Assembly: GCA_003116875.1 (NCBI GenBank)
Contig: BCKT01000004.1
Span: forward strand, 1,200,201 to 1,264,200
DNA: 64,000 bases
Reading direction: 5' to 3'
Source: Takashimella koratensis
Lineage: Eukaryota > Basidiomycota > Tremellomycetes > Trichosporonales > Tetragoniomycetaceae
A program made the translations under genes and the position numbers. The notes under the pieces were generated by a model, which saw nothing but the letters and a program-made list of their open reading frames with translations, was not told the origin of the DNA and searched no databases. Shown one piece after another: positions 10,282 to 21,802 of this stretch (within the stretch, counting starts at the first letter, position 1; every line of letters starts with the position of its first letter).

Positions 10282-13200
10282 CTACAGTTCGTCCGAGATT
10301 CTACCATTCTCCTCTTGACTCTCTTCCAACACGCCTTCCCCTTGCCCTTCCTCTACCTCTACCTGCCCAACCTCCTCCACTTCAACCGGGACCACTGGCC
10401 CACTAGCCAACTTGTCTACATCTGCTGCCAAACTTCTCCCTTCTTTCCCTCCCAAACTCGCTGCAAATCTCGCTACTTCCTTATCGTACCCATCCCACTC
10501 TTCAATCTGCCTAGCCCTAACCAACTTTGGTTCCTTTGTCAACGGGTTTTGACAGAGATCAATCGTTTTCGCACTTGCCAATGACTCGTCGCTACACCAG
10601 GTCTGACACCATAACCAGTCTTGATCAAGGGTGAAGATTGGGATTTGATCCTGCATCGAATTAGGCAGGTCTTGGTCCAGATTGGCCAAGGAGTTTGGGT
10701 CCGCAGAGAGAGCGTGGTAATTCCCTCTCAATCGATCACCAGCAGCGACTTGTCGAAACTTCTTGAGGTCCACGACGTAAAGCGCCGAGATGTGGTAAGG
10801 ACGTCCTCGGAGAGCGTCTTTCCAATAACCCGTCTTCCAGAATCGGAAACCTTCCATCTCCTCACGAGAGTTGCCCATCGGTGGGTAGCCATAGACGTGG
10901 CCTTTGAGGTCCACGTTGACGAGTTCTTTCATATCCACTCGAACGATCTGGTCTGCAGGGATTAGCATGGGGTTTGAGCAACGGCACGGAGATACTTACC
11001 GGCGTCCACGAAGATGACCTTGTCCAGGTCCATCGGGAACAGCACGTCGAGGAAGAGAATCTTGTAACTGTCGAACAGTCAGTGACTTTTCACACCACCT
11101 CATGAACAAGTACCCAACTCATTCCAGTTCCAAACCCAACTCACGCCCAGATAATCCGCTGCTTCTCGGTCTGCGCCCGGAGCCAACTCGGCCACTTGTA
11201 CGTAACCACCTCATATTCGAACCCATACGCCTTGGAGAAATGCGGCAAGAATTCCTAAACCCCAAGCTCATTAGCCTTTCCCATTTATTTCGCCGTCTTC
11301 CATCACTACAGCTCTCTGTCTCTCTTCCAATGCTACGACAACTCACAAGGAACGTAGGGGACAAGAAATTCTCAATAAACCAAAATTTGACCGTACTCTT
11401 GGTATGTTTCATAACACTTAGAATCATAATTGACGCGAATCGCTGGTACCACCTAATCAGCACTCTCCTGCCTCATGTGGGTATCTGTGTGTGTGGGTGA
11501 TGTGTGGCTATGCTTACCTCGTACAAAAGACCAGAAGCGACGGTGAAAATATTGATATCCGCGTGCCTTGATTTGGTTGGAACCACCTCTGGTGCCAACC
11601 CTACCATGGATTTCATCCTAGTCACCCATCAGCGTCCCATCACTTTGATCACCTTTGCTTACCTATTCAACACCGAATTGACTGATAACCCCGGTGGAGC
11701 TGGTGTATCCTCTTGCAACACGTCCGCCGATTCCATCCCTTCCTTCCTCTTTACACCAGGGTATATCGTCACTCCATTAAATGAATTCAACACGACAGTC
11801 GTCTCGGTCTCTCCACTCTTCGTGGCGACATCATTACTCCCCACGCTCTCGAGGTCGAAGACTTCTCGACCCCTACCTGGTCGGATCTCGAGGTTGTAAA
11901 CCCCAGGAGTCGCTTTGAACTGGAGGTATCCTAAATTCGCCATGACTTGGGTATCGGAAACCACCTTGTCCCCTGCTGTGAGCTGCAACTGAAGTCCGCG
12001 AGGTGGGGAGTTGGTGCTCTCCCTTGCGTGACCGTCAATCACGAGTTGTTTAAGCGTAAACGAGACGTGGATCGGGTCGTGCATGTTCCCAAGGAGGAGG
12101 TTGTCTAGGTCAAGGGGGGATTCCGTGGGGCTCACCACCCATGACGGTGGCGTGTCCATTGCCAGAGTAAAGATGGGTGTTGAAGGGAGGTCGTGGAATG
12201 TCACTGCGGGTGAAGCAATGTTGCTGCAATGTCAGCCAAAGATGATGGCGGTTTGCTCACCCGTCGACATCGAATGCAAGGGTCGAAGGCAAGGACGAGC
12301 GGTAGAATCGTTTCACCTTGAGCTGTAATGTGTCATTATTTGACGACATGGAGGGCGTCGTTCTCAGAGGGTGGCTTCTCGGACTCACCTCGGTGGCATC
12401 TGGAACAGGGTCGAGGTAGACGGTCACAAATACGTGTTCGAGAGACGATAGCATCTGTCATCAGCTTGCGCCTCCTGTCCAACCCACCTTGGCCAGTGCC
12501 GACCATTTCTGCGCTTGCTCGGACACCGGATCCACCACGACAGCGACATGCAGTAGCGCCGTCTCGGCATCTCCGATCGTAAACGACCTAATACCCTCAG
12601 CCTCACACTTTCAAGATACGTTATGGGTTTCACTCACATAGTCCCATCGTCAATCAGCTGGTACGCCCGGGTTCGGGCAGTCGGGAGCGGGACGAAGATA
12701 CCCTCGGCGCCTTCGGGTTTGTACACTGATGCCACAACCGAAGACGAGAATGCGATCAAGTGTGCAAGTGTCGGTCTAAACATGGTCAACAGGTTGCGCG
12801 GGCTATCGAAATCTGAGGCAAGGCTCATACTCACCGGTCAAACGCAGTAACGTCGTTAAACATGGCACTGAGCAAATCAATCACTGGCTTGACACGCGTA
12901 CGGAGCTCGTACAGCTCAAGTCCGTCAAAGTCGCTCGCTTGGAAGTTGAGAGTCGTAATAGGACCCACGAGCTGTTCAAATTAGTGTGCCTTCCAAGCAC
13001 TGGTGACCACCTACCCGTCCGTTGACCAGAAAACGCGGTTGAGTGTCGTCAATCCCTAGCTTCTGAGCGATGGCCTGGCCTTGTCTCCAGAACAACGAGG
13101 CGGCGGTGCGGTCCTCTCGAGTCATATCAAGGAGTTTGAAACAGGCTTTTCCAGTAGAACATTCTTCTTCCTCGTCCTTCAGGCCCTCAGTTTCCGGCTT

Positions 13201-16059
13201 GGCTGAATGGAGAGCTTTGATGAGGCCTTCCAATTTGCCCGGCTCCGTCAAAGAAAGAGATGATTTCGCCATGTATTGATGGATTAAAGTCGATATACGG
13301 GTGTGCCTGCTTTCGGACGAAGGCAAGTGGATAAAGCCCAAACGAGAGGCGCACTCTTCAGTCTAGGGATGGGGTCAGTCACGTCCCCACATTTGTGACG
13401 TACCTGGAGATGCTGCAACGCATCAAGCACGACCCGCGTCCCTTCCTCGCTGTCGAGATCTCCAATCACCCAAATCGTAAGCGGCGCACCCCTCTCCACA
13501 TTTCGGCTGTAAACAAAGTCCGAAGAGAAGAGTTTCGCCTGGTCCTCGGCAAACACATCGAACAGGTTGAAAGTCTGCAACCTGTTCCCGCCTGGAGAAG
13601 GGACGATGATGGTGTTTCTCGACGAGGTCGTGCTGGGTCGGTCGTAGAAGTAGGTCGAAAGCTCTTTGCCCTTTACAGGGTACCCCGAGGCAATCTAGTG
13701 TCAGGTATTGTTCAGGGTGGTGGACTTACAACTTCTTGAAGGTGGTTCAGCTGCGGCGCCAATTCGGTCTGCACGATTGACGTCCACAACTACAGAGTTA
13801 GCGAGGGTAATAGATAATCACTGACGTTGGTGTTGAACGCCGCGTGCTTGCCGTTGATGAACAAGTGGCCTGTTGACGAGTGTTCTGGGGTGGCAGCCAA
13901 TCGACGAAGATATGCCAAAGTCGAGTTCATCTTCTTTTCGTTTGACGAGGACGCGATAACTTCTTCGAAAGGGAGTGACTCGGTTCCCGACGCTGCTTGC
14001 AACCGGGCGTACGAAGCGGCCACCAACCTGAGGTCGATCGGGGCGTTAGATACGCCTGACATCACAGCCACCTGGATTGTCAGTGACTTCCTATCTAGAA
14101 CCTACTTCAGCGAAAAATGAACGAGTGCCTGCTCGGCCAAAGGTCTTGACCATATAAAAGAAGAGCCGGGCCATTTTGGCAGCTACTAATCAGCTCTGGC
14201 ATCGCAAGTGACTCACAGAGACTGTCTATGTCTGAGAACATGGGAACAATTCCAAATCGCAAAGGTACCCCACGCTTAATCATCATGCTGATCGGGTTTG
14301 CGATCGTCTCAAGGGACGAAGCGTATGACAGGTCAAGGACCAAAATGACGTTCCACGTGTTGAAGCGGACATTGTGCATTTGGCCAGGATATACTTGACG
14401 CAGGTACTTCTTGTCAGCACTGTAAATGTAGATTCACTTACACCTTGGAGCTGCGCCGGCCATTTTTGGTACCTGTTGTCAGTGGAGAGGGAGTCAGGTT
14501 ACCTACTTGCTGTCCTTTTCAATGTCGTTCCAGTACGTGATGATCTTTGCACGTTCGATCCGGTCACTCGCGTCAACGAGGCCCTCGAGCGCATCGCCCT
14601 CTGTCTGAGCCTGACCGATAACAGGGTCCGAGATGAGTTGGAACCCTTGCTTGGGCGTAAGTCCCAACGACGTAAGCGCCAACACGAGGTTACGTTCATC
14701 CCGAGCCTTCTTCAAGAGCCTAATTGTCAGCCCCAGTCCCACTGGTCCTTGCTCACGAGTATGCGTTCATATCCGTCTCTTGGAGCTGCTTGCCATTGAG
14801 GAACATGACAGGTCCCGCAGGTCCGCGTTCCTTCATTCGTTGGGCTTTACGGCGGATCTCGGGCTTCACCTCGACCTTGCGAGCCAAAGCCGCGGTGTAC
14901 TTGGGCAGGTCTTGAGACAAGTGGATGAGCGCTTCAAGTTGGTCCGGAGACTGCATCACGAGACTCGCAGCTCGAAGTGGGATGTCTGGGAGGGTCAGCT
15001 GAGTCGATGACAGAACCTACCTTTGAGCTCGGCTGGGGTGATCGGAGTCGAGAGCTGCTCCCATGGATCGGCACCGAGTATGCTCGCAAAGTAGTCTGCG
15101 CCCTCGCTATAATTTGCCTGCGGCGCTTGGAACGAAGTCTGCTTGCTGCCTCCTGTAACCGTGTCAGCATTGACTGTTGAAAGGACCCACCAGATGTAGC
15201 ACGGTCGTCGACGACAAGGTAGTCGGTCTTCTTCAGCGCCATCTCGACACCGTAACCAGCAAGGGGGGTAAACGAGACAGCTTCGTCTGTCCCGCGGCTG
15301 AGAGGTGCGCGGTAGCGTACAATGTACTGGAAGTTGGGGTACTGTGTCGCATGGAGGTGGAGGTAGTCGAGCAGTTCGGCGGATGACTGCGAGCCAGGGG
15401 TGAAATAGAACACCGCCTGGGAGGGCTCAGCATCGGCGGGCGACAAGTGGTCGAAAGGGAGGAGATCAGGTCGAGGCGCGCTGGCGGATTAGCATATCCC
15501 ATAGGGGGTGACTTACAGATGATGCACGCCTTCGTCTATACTGAGCTCAATATCTCGTCTAAGATCATCAACAGCACAAAACGCTTTCCCCCTCCAATCG
15601 ACCCAACTCTCGCAGCTCTCGACCCCACGCGCGACCTCATCCACGCTCGATGCGTAGTAATTGTAGTACGCCTCGATCTTGGGTGCTGCGACGTGAAGTG
15701 CGAGACCGAGATCAAAGGTTGCAGATGCGGAGGGGCCAGTGAGGATCGAGTGCGAGGAGAGGAGGTTGCGAGCGGTGGTGAGGATGGTTTCGGGGCTAGG
15801 AGAGGCGCCAAGGGCGGGTAGGTGCGCGGCAAGGAGGCGCAGGAGGGGGAAGTAAGACGATGGGAATTCGTCGTATGCTGTTTCGCTAGTTACAGGGATC
15901 AGAGCTTGGACATGGATGAAGTTAGGGGAGAGCTTACAGGATCTCAAGAGCGAGAGGGGGAGAGGGCCAGCTGGTCTCGAGTGTGATGGACAGCGGAGAC
16001 GTCGCTGCTCGCGCCGCCAAAGACGACACGAGCAGGGAGACTGCAGCCGACCAGCGCAT
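10282..16059 (-). CDS. KRE5: UDP-glucose:glycoprotein glucosyltransferase (UGGT/Kre5)
   Basis: ER folding sensor that re-glucosylates misfolded N-glycoproteins; in fungi Kre5 is also needed for beta-1,6-glucan. The start at 16059 gives a signal peptide ([18 protein letters not shown]). The gene has many (about 20) exons with short introns. Thioredoxin-like domains fill the middle: for example [17 protein letters not shown] with [12 protein letters not shown] near 14.3 kb, and several FVNGK/FINGK segments. The GT24 catalytic domain is at the C-terminus: [56 protein letters not shown] then the DAD metal motif rebuilt across an intron at about 11.0 kb, followed by [19 protein letters not shown] and [11 protein letters not shown]. 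The protein ends in SDEL, an HDEL-like ER retrieval signal. An acidic/Gln tail precedes it. Expected length about 1,500 aa. Start well supported by the signal peptide. Confidence 0.93.
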
Positions 16060-16603
16060 GGTTACGGGGGTGGGAGAGCGGGAGAGCGCTGCGGGTTAAG
16101 CTTGAGGCCGTTCGACGTTGGCTGTTGCTGGGTCGGAGTTGGATGGGCAAAGCGGACGTGGTGAAGTCAAGACGGACGTGGTGACTTTCACGTGGCAGGG
16201 AAGGAGCCCCACAGTTGGCCCAAATGTGGCGTGGCACTCAAGGCTCCTAACTGGTTCAGCATCCAACCAGTCAGGTGTGATAAAGGTCTCCTTTCAACAC
16301 ATCTGGGTCAAGATAAGACATGAGTCGAGCCGGACGGTAGATAGCCTGAGTTGTTGCCGCTTGCCAGCTTGGTGCGCTTCAGCATGTAGCCAGTCTTGTT
16401 TTGCATATATATATATATCCTTTCTCCGGTTTCACTGGCTAAAAGGTGCTCTGACTTGGGCTGGGCCGGGAGCTGCGAGGACTCCACCTCCGACCTCGGG
16501 AAACATTGAGTACAAAAAGACAGCACCAGAAAAGTTTTCTCGCCATCAGGAATTTCTTTCGACCCCTATCCAACATCAGTTCTTAGGCAAACTAAAGCAA
16601 GAT
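16060..16603. promoter_or_regulatory. Divergent intergenic region with TATA-like run
   Basis: Between the KRE5 start (-) and the first PTP-like gene (+). A (TA)n stretch at about 16404-16416 lies some 190 bp upstream of the PTP-like start and could serve as its TATA element. No other gene seen. Confidence 0.4.
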
Positions 16604-17842
16604 ATGGACAACGCAACAAAAGCAGTCAACGAGAGGTGGACGCTTTTAAACAATCGCCCCAAGGACCGCACACTGCAGCTCACAAACAGTATCACCGGTA
16701 TCAAAGCTGTCCAGAAGGTCTACAGCCGCGGGAACACAATCCTTCTAGACCCAAACGATTGGACAACTTGGTCCGTTGGCACCGAGGTAAGCTGATGACA
16801 AACAAAACTTGGTCTGACTCTCTATCAGGAGCCCGAAAAAGAGTTTGTAGCGGATTTCCTCCAGACGATTCTTGATCAGGCAGGCTACAAGAGCCTCCTC
16901 CATCGTAAAGTCATATCTCAGGAGGACCTGGACAAATGTCCACCTTGCCCGGTCGCCATCATCACGCGACTCAATGGAGAAACTCCTCAATATGACCAGA
17001 GTGATAATAGCGATGTTGACTTTCATTTCGATTACCCTCTTTACCTTCCGTACGTCCTCAATGCCCCAGGTGAACCTTTGCTGACATGGTCACAGCCAAA
17101 ATGGGCAAATGCAAGCTGTCTTTCCGGTCAAAGACAGCAACATGGAGTACGTAGTGGAACGCTCCCAGCCACTTGGAGAAGATGGGACAAGTGGCCGCTA
17201 CCTCTTTGGCGCAGAGGATACCTTTTACGAGAAGTTCAAACTATACAGCAGAAACGAGGGGGAAACCAAGCCGAGCTCGAAGATCATGGGTATCCACCAT
17301 CTAACTTTCAAAAGGTGGCAGGACTATACTGCCCCCAATGCTGCGACTAATATCGCTCTCCTAAAGCTCCAAGGCTTCAGGAAAGATTTAAGGCAGAGGT
17401 TGGGCGGCGCCGCCTGTACATCTATCCGTCACTGGTAAGCCCTGAGGACAAGAACACGGGGTGCTGACCAGTTAGTGACGCAGGCAAGGGCAGACTGGGG
17501 ACTGATTATGCACTCGAAATGATCACTGACCTTCATCCCGAAGTGACTTACCAGATTGCCAAGGACGAATCCCAAGCCACCGCCACGTTGGACAGAGTTC
17601 TTACTCAAGATGTGGTCGATGTAGCCAAGACCTCTCGAAACCTTGCATGGAGTTCAATTTACTCCAATGATAGCGGTATCACTGGCGAGCAAGCTGAAGA
17701 CCTCGCCTTTGTATCGACCGATATGGGAAGGCAACAGAGGTATGGATTTGTATATAAGCCAGTTCAGTATCTTTTCCTTAATAGCTATTCGCATTGGTGT
17801 GAGTCTGTGCGGCGCCTTGTTGAGGAGACTACCTCTCAGTGA
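16604..17842 (+). CDS. Divergent PTP-like protein, copy A of tandem array
   Basis: Four exons (16604-16786, 16829-17049, 17096-17434, 17476-17842) give about 369 aa. Splicing exon 3 to exon 4 rebuilds a cysteine codon (TG at 17433-17434 plus T at 17476) and yields HCDAGKGRLGTD, matching the PTP loop HCX5R. About 45 residues earlier lies HHLTFKRWQDYTAP, resembling the WPDxGVP loop. Near the C-terminus GRQQRYGFVYKPVQYLF resembles the PTP Q-loop block (RxQRxGMVQTxxQYxF), but the catalytic glutamine is absent. The general-acid aspartate may be retained (WQD). The N-terminal half has no clear KNRY block. Classical PTPs hydrolyse phosphotyrosine; activity here is uncertain. No signal peptide or TM. 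Copies B-E follow on the same strand. The family call rests on motif order, not overall similarity. Confidence 0.7.
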
Positions 17843-17999
17843 ACTGCTTTTTCAACTCAGGCGGAGAATCGGTCTGCCATCTGTGCACATCAGAGACATT
17901 CATCTTTACAGTATGCAAAGCACCGCGGCCCTGTCTCTGTCCCCTTCATCACCCTTGGGCGATTTCGTTATCTTTCTCCCTGAACCTGCCAAGCAAGAT

Positions 18000-18186
18000 G
18001 TTAGGTATGGCATCTGAGGACGCCTGAAGCGGTCCGAGCGCTCCCGAAGTACCTGGGATGCCGAGAGGGGACCGAGCGGGGTGGCGCAGGCCGAGGCCAC
18101 GGAGAACAATAAGGCCACTGGTAGCGGCAACGCAGCGCTGCGGCGCACGGGCCCACGAGCGGTTGCGGCCGCGGAGAACAACGGGG
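18000..18186 (+). repeat. Dispersed ~190-bp repeat, copy 1
   Basis: GC-rich segment about 160 bp downstream of PTP-like copy A. It shares blocks such as CGAAGTACCTGGGATGCC, AGAGGGGACCGAGCGG, GTGGCGCAG and GAGCGGTTGCGGC with the segments at 19285-19464 and 61150-61350 (both in opposite orientation). Borders were taken as the limits of visible similarity. No coding potential or terminal repeats identified. Nature unknown. Confidence 0.65.
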
Positions 18187-18366
18187 ATGCATGAACAACG
18201 CGCAAGCGGTCGAGGCCGATCTGGTGGAGTTAAATAGCAGCCTGTAGCGTCGAGAGATGAATCCCCAACCCGTTGAAACCTAACATTCCGTGAGTACGAG
18301 CGAATAGGACAAAAGTGCCAAGCTGATATACCAATCGAATCATTACTCATATCAGAGGGAAAACAG

Positions 18367-19173
18367 ATGTTCGTGCTGTATTCTCATGCAAAGGCCTTTC
18401 TGCCGGCTACCACCTCCCATTTGCAGACAAAAACAACCGAATACGTGGTTGAGCGGAAGGCGGAATGGACTGAGATTGAGGGTGAACTTCAGCCCTCGAA
18501 AGTCGATTTCGGAAGGTTTCTCTTCGGCGCGGAAGACGTCTTTTACGAAACTTTCCATCTGTACACTCAATTCGACGGAAAAATCACACCGTCTTCACGC
18601 ATCACCGAGCTCCACGTCCTCACTGATAACCGGGCCATTGACATGGAAGGGCTCACTGCAGAGGCAACAATCGCGAGGCTCAAGCTCCAATCATTCAGAC
18701 GAGAGCTCAGAAAAAGAAAAGGCGGCTGGATGTGCATCAAACAGACTCACTGGTAAGACGTATATGATACCAACCGCTGATTTGGTCACAGCGACGTAGG
18801 TTTTGGTCGAACGGGCACTGACTTCTTCATCGAGCGGACCGCCGAAGACTTCCCGGAAGTGGAATTGCTTATGGAAAGAGATGAAAACAAGCTCTTCTCT
18901 CTTTTCAAAGAGAGCATCGACGAAGACCAGACCGACATTGTCGTCACCGATCGCAAGGTGACACACAGTACGACCTGGAAAGACTTTGACGAAAAGCTTC
19001 CTCTCGAGATCCTTAACGATCGAGTCTTTGTGACCATTGACATGCTCAAGCAAGAACGATTCGGGTTGATCTGGAACTTGACACAATTCACGTACGCATA
19101 CAGCTTCACCCGCGGCTGTGAAGCTGTCAGAACGTATGTCGAGGAGTTAAATACAAAGAGACGAACAGATTGA
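18367..19173 (+). pseudogene. PTP-like copy B, 5'-truncated
   Basis: Equivalent to the last two exons of copies A, C, D and E (18367-18752 and 18792-19173). Matching starts at TTEYVVERK, aligned to NMEYVVERS of copy A. Nothing resembling exons 1-2 exists in the 180 bp between it and dispersed repeat copy 1. The joined exons give HCDVGFGRTGTDFF, a canonical-looking CX5RTG loop with the Cys codon split by the intron (18751-18752 plus 18792). The C-terminal block KQERFGLIWNLTQFTYAY corresponds to the Q-loop region. The ATG at 18367 would give a 256-aa protein, so it may still be expressed as a short form. Calling it a pseudogene is inference from the missing N-terminal half. Confidence 0.6.
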
Positions 19174-19284
19174 AGGCGGCGATACGTGCAGGCTCGATGT
19201 TAGGTTGGGGATCCATCTCTCGACATTACAGACAAGCTATTTGTATCTGTCTACTCGGTCGCAATCCCTAGCGCGTCATCCATG

Positions 19285-19464
19285 TATCCCCTTTTTCCCC
19301 GCGGCCGCAGCCGCTGGTGGCCCGAGCACCGCAGCGCCAGCTAGTGTCTCTGTTGTTCTTCGAACGGTCTCGGCCTGTGCCACCCGGTACGAACCGTTCT
19401 CGGCATACTAGGGACGCCGGGACCGCACCGACCGCTTCCGCACTCTTCCGCCGTCACACCTAAC
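19285..19464 (-). repeat. Dispersed ~190-bp repeat, copy 2 (inverted)
   Basis: On the minus strand this segment aligns along its length with 18000-18186, sharing GTTAGGT at the start, TATGCCGAGA, GGTGGCACAGGCCGAGACC and GCGGCTGCGGCCGCGG. It is more diverged than copies 1 and 3 are from each other. Copies 1 and 2 bracket the truncated PTP-like copy B in opposite orientation. Confidence 0.6.
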
Positions 19465-19899
19465 CGTCAAACAGTACGTCAACGACACCTCTGTGCATCA
19501 GGATGGGTGGCGGTCGCAGCAAGAGCTCAGCAGTGAGGTTTGTCTGCTTGATAATATGAAGGTGATATGAACTTGGGATTTCCCAGGACCTCAGAGCTCC
19601 TTTTGTCGTATCTAGGTTGGGTTCTTGTGTCATGGCTTGTAGTCGTTCGGCTCGATAGATGAGGTCCAAGCCGCCACACTCAGCCTTTTAACAAGAGCAG
19701 TGTGGCAGGTATGGGGCTTAGTAATACTGTAGGTCACTCCTTTTCCTACATGCTACCCCCTTTGATCGGGCTTGGAATGAGACACACAACATGCTGGCCG
19801 CACATGGAGGACTCATACCTCGTTTGCAGTGTTGTTTCCTCCCAATTTTCTCACCGTACACTCCGTCCTGTCTGACTCGAACAAGAACGTCATTCCAAC
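19465..19899. other. Intergenic, nothing recognised
   Basis: No coding exon or repeat recognised between dispersed repeat copy 2 and the PTP-like pseudogene copy C. Confidence 0.4.
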
Positions 19900-21128
19900 A
19901 TGGACTATCTTACCGAGGAGCTGTTCAAGAGGACGAAAGTTTTGTTCCAGCGCAACCAGTCACGAGAGTGGCCTTCGGAATTCAATCTCGCCAACATCAG
20001 CGGGGACCTTTGCCACAGTGGGCAAACCCTCCTCACAGACCCAAACGATGTGTCGGATTGGTGTATCGTGGTCGAGGTTGGTGAATTGTTGCACGAATGT
20101 AGACAACTTTCTGACCTGTTATCAGGAGCCGAAGCATTCCCTGGACATCTTACGTTTCCTGGGAGACATCCACGGGCACACCGGTCACAAAAGTCTGGTT
20201 CACCGCGGGGCCATTTCAGAAGATTACCTGAAGAGCGTTCCGCCGACCAATTTCGCCATCATCTCCGACTGAATGGCGCAGATGGGACATCCCTGTACCT
20301 GCCGTAAGCTTACGTAAAACTTTCACCAGAATCACTAACTTTTCTGTTTGTCCCGACAGGAGAAATGGGGAGTGGCAAGCTGTCTTTCAATTCAAGGACG
20401 GCAGCAAAGAATTTGTCGTCGAAAGACAAGAAAACAAGGAGGAAGGGGCCGACTCTGAAGAGAAGAACAAGGGCAATGGCAGATTTCTGTTCGGCGAGAA
20501 AGACACTTTTTACGAGACCTTCAAGCTGTACACCAGGCGTACTGGGGGGACGACCCCCCTTTCTCACACGATCGAAATGCACGTGCTGACGCTGAACACA
20601 TAGCCGGACGGACAAGGACTACCGCCTGAATCTGCAATACCTCTGTTGAAGAACCAAACATTCCGGAGGACGCTGTAGACCGAGCACGAGGGATGGCGGT
20701 GTGCGTTGGTGAAACATTGGTGAGTTGAAGTGCTCTTCGATCACTGAACTATGCAGAGTGCGAACTTGACCGGTCGAACCGCTGGGGAATGTGCCTTTGA
20801 GAGAGTCACCCAAGCTTTTCCCGAGCTTTTCACTTTGCTGGGGAAAGACGAGGCCAAGCTCTCCACGATCTTCAGTCGATATCTCGGTGGTAAAGAGGTT
20901 CTCATTAACATCCCGACTAAATGGACAATTCCTTATCATTCTTTCAGGCCGACCGACGATGCAATACCTGCTGCCTTTGAAGAAGACCACATCTTCAAGC
21001 TCGTCGACATGTTTCGACAACAGAGGCCGGGGCTCTTTGCGGAAGCAATCAACCTCGCTTCAATCTACATGTGTCTTCGATCCTGTGAAGCGGTCCAAGA
21101 GCATATCAGTCAGGAAGATTTGAGTTAA
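19900..21128 (+). pseudogene. PTP-like copy C, disrupted
   Basis: Same four-exon plan as copy A: MDYLTEELFKRTKVLF..., EPKHSLDILRFLGD..., NGEWQAVFQFKDGS..., then the loop exon. Three lesions are visible. A one-base loss in exon 2 near 20263-20270 throws the frame into TGA at 20270; relatives read through as RLNG here. In-frame TAG codons lie at 20601 and 20676 within exon 3, where copy B is open. The loop exon still reads CANLTGRTAG after joining TG (20718-20719) to T (20759). The C-terminal block FRQQRPGLFAEAINLAS lacks the Q-loop glutamine. The first intron donor is GTTGGT rather than GTAAG/GTGAG. Decayed gene, unless unusual splicing rescues it. Confidence 0.72.
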
Positions 21129-21802
21129 TTCAAAGAAAAAGGTAGTATGCGTTCCAAGTGGAGTGGTTTTGGAATCGATATGAAAGGATCAATGATCCCA
21201 AGTTACATCCGGTGAGTTGTTCCCTACCCAGGAGAGGTTTCTGGTTACCTGACTGATCACCATCTCTCCTTCGACAGCCAATCGGGGGCGAAGACGACTG
21301 AAGGCGACCGAGTGGACAGATGGGAGGTGCTGGAAGAATTCATGAGAGTTGACAGATACTTTGAACTCATGTACTGCACTGTATGTGGCATTGCACAGGA
21401 GAGAGGGTGAGGACTGTTTTGGACTGGACGGTGGAGTATCTCATCGGGATGGACTAGGACACCATGTGTGAGAGCAGTACAAGCCATCTCCTCCCAAGAG
21501 GGTGATCCCCACAACTCACCGTTTGCCCTCCCGCCAAATGTGACAGAGTAAAGGAGCACCCTGGCTTACGACTTGAAACCAAAACTCGAACTCCGATCCA
21601 CGCACTCTTCTTAGGTCTTCCTTTCGTCCTGCCCCGCATGTCTCATGAGCCGGGTATGTAGTCTCTCCGGGCAATACTGCCTTTCCGTCTCCTTTAGACC
21701 GACACATCCAACTCGTGTTGAACCCTTTCCAGACTTACTCGCAGTCTGCTTGGTATCCTTGTGATCTTCTTTGCCACTCTGCACACCGAGAATTTTGTAG
21801 TC
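21129..21802. other. Intergenic between PTP-like copies C and D
   Basis: Contains possible intron-like signals (GTGAGT near 21211, CGACAG near 21278) and short open frames without similarity to the array. It could include 3' UTR of copy C or promoter of copy D. Nothing definite. Confidence 0.4.

Noticed and set aside
18000..18186. Dispersed repeat as a tRNA-derived SINE
   Set aside because: TGGCGCAG resembles an A box and copy 2 has GGTTCGTACC, but the order is reversed relative to tRNA promoters and the B-box-like sequence is not conserved in the other copies.
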